Shown here one piece after another: positions 59,546 to 64,000 of a stretch of 64,000 bases of DNA. Each line of letters begins with the position of its first letter. The stretch's first letter is position 1. The translations under genes were made by a program, and so were the position numbers. The notes beneath the pieces were generated by a model. It did not search any database. It had not been told where the DNA came from and saw only the letters and a program-made list of their open reading frames with translations. Source of the stretch: Delphinus delphis (lineage: Eukaryota; Chordata; Mammalia; Artiodactyla; Delphinidae); contig NW_027192672.1 in assembly GCF_949987515.2 (NCBI RefSeq), forward strand, positions 558,001 through 622,000, given 5' to 3'.

Positions 59546-61124
59546 TTGGCCAAAAAGGGCGTATGCGTTTTTTCCTGAATGTATTCAGGAAAAAACGCAT
59601 ACGCCCTTTTTGGCCAAGTGCATCATTGTGGACGTTCTGCCTCTTTTCCTATGCTTTGAATGCAATTCCAGTCTACCTCCTGAAATCGGTTTCCTGCAAT
59701 TCTGCCCCGCTTTCAAGTCCTCTTGGCAGCCTTACTTCAGTCTATTTTTGGACGATAGCTGTCATTTATAACTCTGCAGGTTTGTGAATACAGTGCCCCT
59801 GAGCTCCTTTCTACAACTCGCTTTCTTTTGAGCTGGCTGCAACACCGCAGGATGGCTTCAGGCCCTAATCTGGTTCCGGCACGGCACGCTGAGCCTTTGG
59901 TTAATTCCTCTTCCTGGTGGGAAATGAGAGTTAAATTTGCCCGTCCAGACACCTCCAGCTAGTCTCTCATTGGTTCTCACTATTCCTGTTCATCTTCCGC
60001 AGAAATTGCAAACTGGGCCAAACAGGAGGTTAAAGGGACTGACTCTCCAAGTCGGGAGAGTGTTAGTAAAGCGTCTGGAATGTTGCACCCGAGTACCAGG
60101 GTACGAAAACTGAGACATATTTGAACACGTCTCCCGATCACATGGTTGATCATACTCTGGGTTCCACATGCATGTTTTAGCTGAAGGAAGAATACCTAAA
60201 TCCTGGGTAGTTGAAACCCGTGGAAAGGGTACCATGCAATATGACTTCAAAGGGTCTTCATTTGCTCACCGAACCTCTCCAATCCTATCACTGCTGCGTT
60301 TATGCCCCTGTACACATGCTTGATTCTCTTTCGGAGACATAGCAATCCATAGGTTTTAAGATACTTACTAGTCAGGTACATTCTTAGGCGTTTAATATGC
60401 GGTGTTGAGTCCATTTCTTTGAGCAAGGAGTAGCTCTTGTGTATTCCATATTTGGATTAAGGAACTTTATCTGTGCTCATTTCAATCTCTGGTTTTATGC
60501 AGCACCCCAACTCACCTTTCCCCTTAAGCAAGCATAAGTTGGTTTTCTAAATTTGAGACCCTGTTCTGTTCTGTAATTCAGTTCCTGTGTAGCCAAGTTT
60601 ACATTCCGTGTATTACTGATATCTTATGATGTTTCTTTTTCTGTGTGACTTATTTCAGTTAGAATCATCATACCTGAATCCACTCATTGTGCTGCTAAGG
60701 GCCTGATGACACAGATTTCATTGCTGAGTGATATTGCTTTGTAAGTAAATACCACAACTTCTTTATCCATTTTTCACTTTCTGCGATGTTGAACTTGTAC
60801 TGTAAACGAGGTTCTTGTAAACAGAGCCGTTCCAAACTCTGGGGTGGCTGTGTCTTTTTGATTTTAATTTCCCTAAGCTATAGGACCATAAGTGGAAGTG
60901 CCCTAGGTTCTGTTGCTTTGTTTTTTAGATGTTTCAGGAAACACCATACACTTCTCCGGAGTGGTTGTTGGCAATTTACATCCCGCCCATCAGCATAACA
61001 AGGCTCCCAGTTCTCCATGGCCTGTCCTGCCTTTCTGGATTTTACACTTTATTCTGATGGCCCTTTTGACCGGGGGGAAGTGAGACTTCATTGTAGTGCA
61101 GATTTCCTTTGCAAGCTTGCTTGG
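59546..61124 (+). repeat. Satellite monomer B4 (1,579 bp)
   Basis: Hairpin centre reads GAATGTATTC; one base lost in GTGAATACAGTG near 59,788. Confidence 0.9.
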
Positions 61125-62704
61125 TTGGCCAAAAAGGGCGTATGCGTTTTTTCCTGAATATATTCAGGAAAAAACGCATACGCCCTTTTTGGCCAAGTGC
61201 ATCATTGTGGACGTTCTGCCTCTTTTCCTATGCTTTCAATGCAATTCCAGTCTACCTCCTGAAATCGGTTTCCTGCAATTCTGCCCCGCTTTCAAGTCCT
61301 CTTGGCAGCCTTACTTCAGTCTATTTTTGGACGATAGCTGTCATTTATAACTCTGCAGGTTTGTGAATTACAGTGCCCCTGAGCTCCTTTCTTCAACTCG
61401 CTTTCTTGTGAGCTGGCCGCAACACCGCAGGATTTGCTTCAGGCCCTAATCTGGTTCCGGCACGGCACGCTGAGCCTTTGGTTAATTCCTCATCCTGGTG
61501 GGAAATGAGAGTTAAATTTGTCTGTCCAGACACCTCCAGCTAGTCTCTCATTGGTTCTCGCTATTCCTGTTCATCTTCCGCAGAAATTGCAAACTGGGCC
61601 AAACAGGAGGTTAAAGGGACTGACTCTCCAAGTCGGGAGAGTGTTAGTAAAGCGTCTGGAATGTTGCACCCGAGTACCAGGGTACGAAAACTGAGACATA
61701 TTTGAACACGTCTGCCGATCACATGGTTGATCATACTCTAGGTTCCACATGCATGTTTTAGCTGAAGGAAGAATACCTTAAACCTGGGTAGTTGAGACCC
61801 GTGTAATGGGTACCATGCAATATGACTTCAAAGGGTCTTCGTTTGCTCACCGAACCTCTCCAATCATATCACTGCTGCGTTTATGCCCCTGTACACACGC
61901 TTGATTCTCTTTTGGAGACATAGAAATCCATAGGTTTTAAGATACTTACTAGTCAGTTACATTCTTAGGCGTTTAATATGGGGTGTTGAGTCCATTTCGT
62001 TGAGCAAGGAGTAGCTCTTGTCTATTCCATATTTGGCTTAAGGAACTTTATCTGTGCTCATTTCAATCTTTGGTTTTATGCAGCAGCCCAACTCACCTTT
62101 CCCCTTAAGCAAGCATAAGTTGGTTTTCTGAATTTGAGACCCTGTGCTGTTTTGGAATTCAGTTCCTGTGTAGCCAAGTTTACATTCCGTGTATTAGTGA
62201 TATCTTATGATGTTTCTTTTTCTGTGTGACTTATTTCAGTTAGAATCATCGTACCTGAATCCACTCATTATGCTGCTAAGGGCCTGATGACACAGATTTC
62301 ATTGCTGAGTGATACTGCATTGTACGTAAGTACCACAAGTTCTTTATCCATTTTTCACTTTCTGTGATATTGAACTTGTACGGTAAACGAGGTTCTTGTA
62401 AACAGAGGCGTCCCAAATTTTGGGGTGGCTGTGTCTTTTTGATTTTAATTTCTCTAAGCTATAGGACCATAAGTGACAGTGCCCTAGGCTCTGTTGCTTT
62501 GTTTTTTAGATGTTTCAGGAAACACCATACACTTCTCCCGAGTGTCTGTTGGCAATTTACATCCCGCCCATCAGCATAACAAGGCTCCCAGTTCTCCAGG
62601 GCCTGTCCTGCCTTTCTGGATTTTACACTTTTTTCAGATGGCCCTTTTGACCGGGGGGAAGTGAGACTTCATTGTACTGCAGACTTCTTTGCAAGCTTGC
62701 TTGG
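61125..62704 (+). repeat. Satellite monomer B5 (1,580 bp)
   Basis: Perfect hairpin. The last third carries older-type variants (GATACTGCATTGTACGTAAG, TTCTGTGATATTGAAC), as in A19. Confidence 0.9.
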
Positions 62705-64000
62705 TTGGCCAAAAAGGGCGTATGCGTTTTTTCCTGAATATATTCAGGAAAAAACGCATATGCCCTTTTTGGCCAAGTGCATCATTGTGGACGTTCTGCC
62801 TCTTTTCCTATGCTTTCAATGTAATTCCAGTCTACCTCCTGAAATCGGTTTCCTGCAATTCTGCCCCGCTTTCAAGTCCTTTTGGCAGCCTTACTTCAGT
62901 CTATTTTTGGACGATAGCTGTCATTTATAACTCTGCAGGTTTGTGAATTACAGTGCCCCTGAGCTCCTTTCTTCAACTCGCTTTCTTGTGACCTGGCCGC
63001 AACACCGCAGGATGGCTTCAGGCCCTAATCTGGTTCCGGCACGGCATGCTGAGCCTTTGGTTAATTCCTCTTCCTGGTGGGAAATGAGAGTTAAATTTGC
63101 CCGTCCAGACACCTCCAGCTAGTCTCTCATTGGTTCTCGCTATTCCTGTTCATCTTCCGCAGAAATTGCAACCTGGGCCAAACAGGAGATTTAAGGGACT
63201 GAGTCTCCAAGTCGGGAGAGTGTTGGTAAAGCGTGTGGAATGTTGCACCAGTGTACCAGGATACGAAAACTGAGAAATATTTGAACACGTCTCCCGATCA
63301 CATGGTTGATCATACTCTAGGTTCCACATGCAAGTTTTAGCTGAAGGAAGAATACCTTAAACCTGGAGAGTTGAGACCCGTGGAATGGGTACCATGTAAT
63401 ATGACTTCAAAGGGTCTTCTTTTGCTCATCGAACCTCTCCAATCCTTTCACTGCTGTGTTTATGCCCCTGTACACATGCTTCATTCTCTTTCGGAGACAT
63501 AGCAATCCATAGGTTTTAAGATACTTACTAGTCAGGTACATTCTTAGGTGTTTAATATGCGGTGTTGAGTCCATTTCGTTGAGCAAGGAGTAGCTCTTGT
63601 CTATTCCATATTTGGCTTAAGGAACTTTATCTGTGCTCATTTCGATCTCTGGTTTTATGCAGCACCCCAACTCACCTTTCCCCTTAAGCAAGCATAAGTT
63701 GGTTTTCTAAATTTGAGACCCTGTTCTGTTCTGTAATTCAGTTCCTGTGTAGCCAAGTTTACATTCCGTGTATTACTGATATCTTATGATGTTTCTTTTT
63801 CTGTGTGACTTATTTCAGTTAGAATCATCATACCTGAATCCACTCATTGTGCTGCTAAGGGCCTGATGACATAGATTTCATTGCTGAGTGATATTGCTTT
63901 GTAAGTAAATACCACAACTTCTTTATCCATTTTTCACTTTCTGTGATATTGAACTTGTACGGTAAACGAGATTCTTGTAAACAGAGGCGTCCCAAACTTT
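62705..64000 (+). repeat. Satellite monomer B6, cut by window end
   Basis: Hairpin right arm has one change (GCATATGCCC). Several private substitutions around 63,180-63,260 make it one of the more diverged young units. Confidence 0.9.

Larger units (their letters stand above)
54088..64000 (+). repeat. Satellite array B
   Basis: A 719-bp partial unit is followed by hairpins at 54,807, 56,386, 57,966, 59,546, 61,125 and 62,705 (spacings 1,579, 1,580, 1,580, 1,579, 1,580); the last unit is cut by the window end. Unlike array A, every full unit carries CAGGGTACGAAAA (CAGGATACGAAAA in the last), and nearly all also carry the linked AAGTCGGG. No higher-order repeat of near-identical units was seen within this stretch. 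Confidence 0.95.

Overview
This window is nuclear, non-coding, repeat-dense mammalian DNA, and I see no functional protein-coding gene in it. About 80 % is a head-to-tail satellite array with a monomer of about 1,580 bp (spacings 1,575-1,583). The monomer length, the older ~1.75-kb form beside it, and the cetartiodactyl-type L1 and mariner-like sequences point to the common cetacean satellite. From memory, that satellite is ~1,580 bp in dolphins and their relatives (1,579 bp in killer whale) and ~1,760 bp in baleen whales and other toothed whales. A delphinoid toothed whale is my best guess. I could not run a search to confirm it.

Layout. 1-33,180: array A, 21 young monomers, including two ~99.8 % identical copies of most of a seven-monomer higher-order repeat (offset 11,059 bp) and a pair of dimers (offset 3,160 bp) sharing a 2,372-bp stretch with no difference seen. 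33,181-37,745: three increasingly diverged monomers, two of them ~1.75 kb long, forming the decayed array edge. 37,746-42,486: a non-satellite island with a broken class I (gammaretrovirus-like) endogenous retrovirus on the minus strand (443-bp LTR, frameshifted pol), GC-rich unclassified sequence, and an antisense L1 3' end fused directly to satellite. 42,487-44,780: a short stretch of young satellite. 44,781-54,087: a second copy of the diverged monomers plus island, offset 11,601 bp and more than 99 % identical. 54,088-64,000: array B, a partial monomer, five full young monomers and a final partial one.

Monomer anatomy, taking position 1 as the start of the hairpin: (i) a 72-bp spacer-free palindrome whose outer bases resemble cetartiodactyl mariner terminal repeats; (ii) roughly 700-800 bp of unrecognised sequence; (iii) roughly 750 bp that aligns by eye to the 3' end of an L1 in antisense orientation, leading back to the next hairpin. 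The satellite therefore looks like a composite of transposon fragments that was later amplified. The older monomers carry 167 bp that the young ones lack. The lost piece lies between two TCA trinucleotides and includes the T-rich L1 tail, which gives a simple route from the ~1.75-kb to the 1.58-kb form.

All comparisons were made by eye on this sequence. Family names rest on remembered consensus features, not on a database search.
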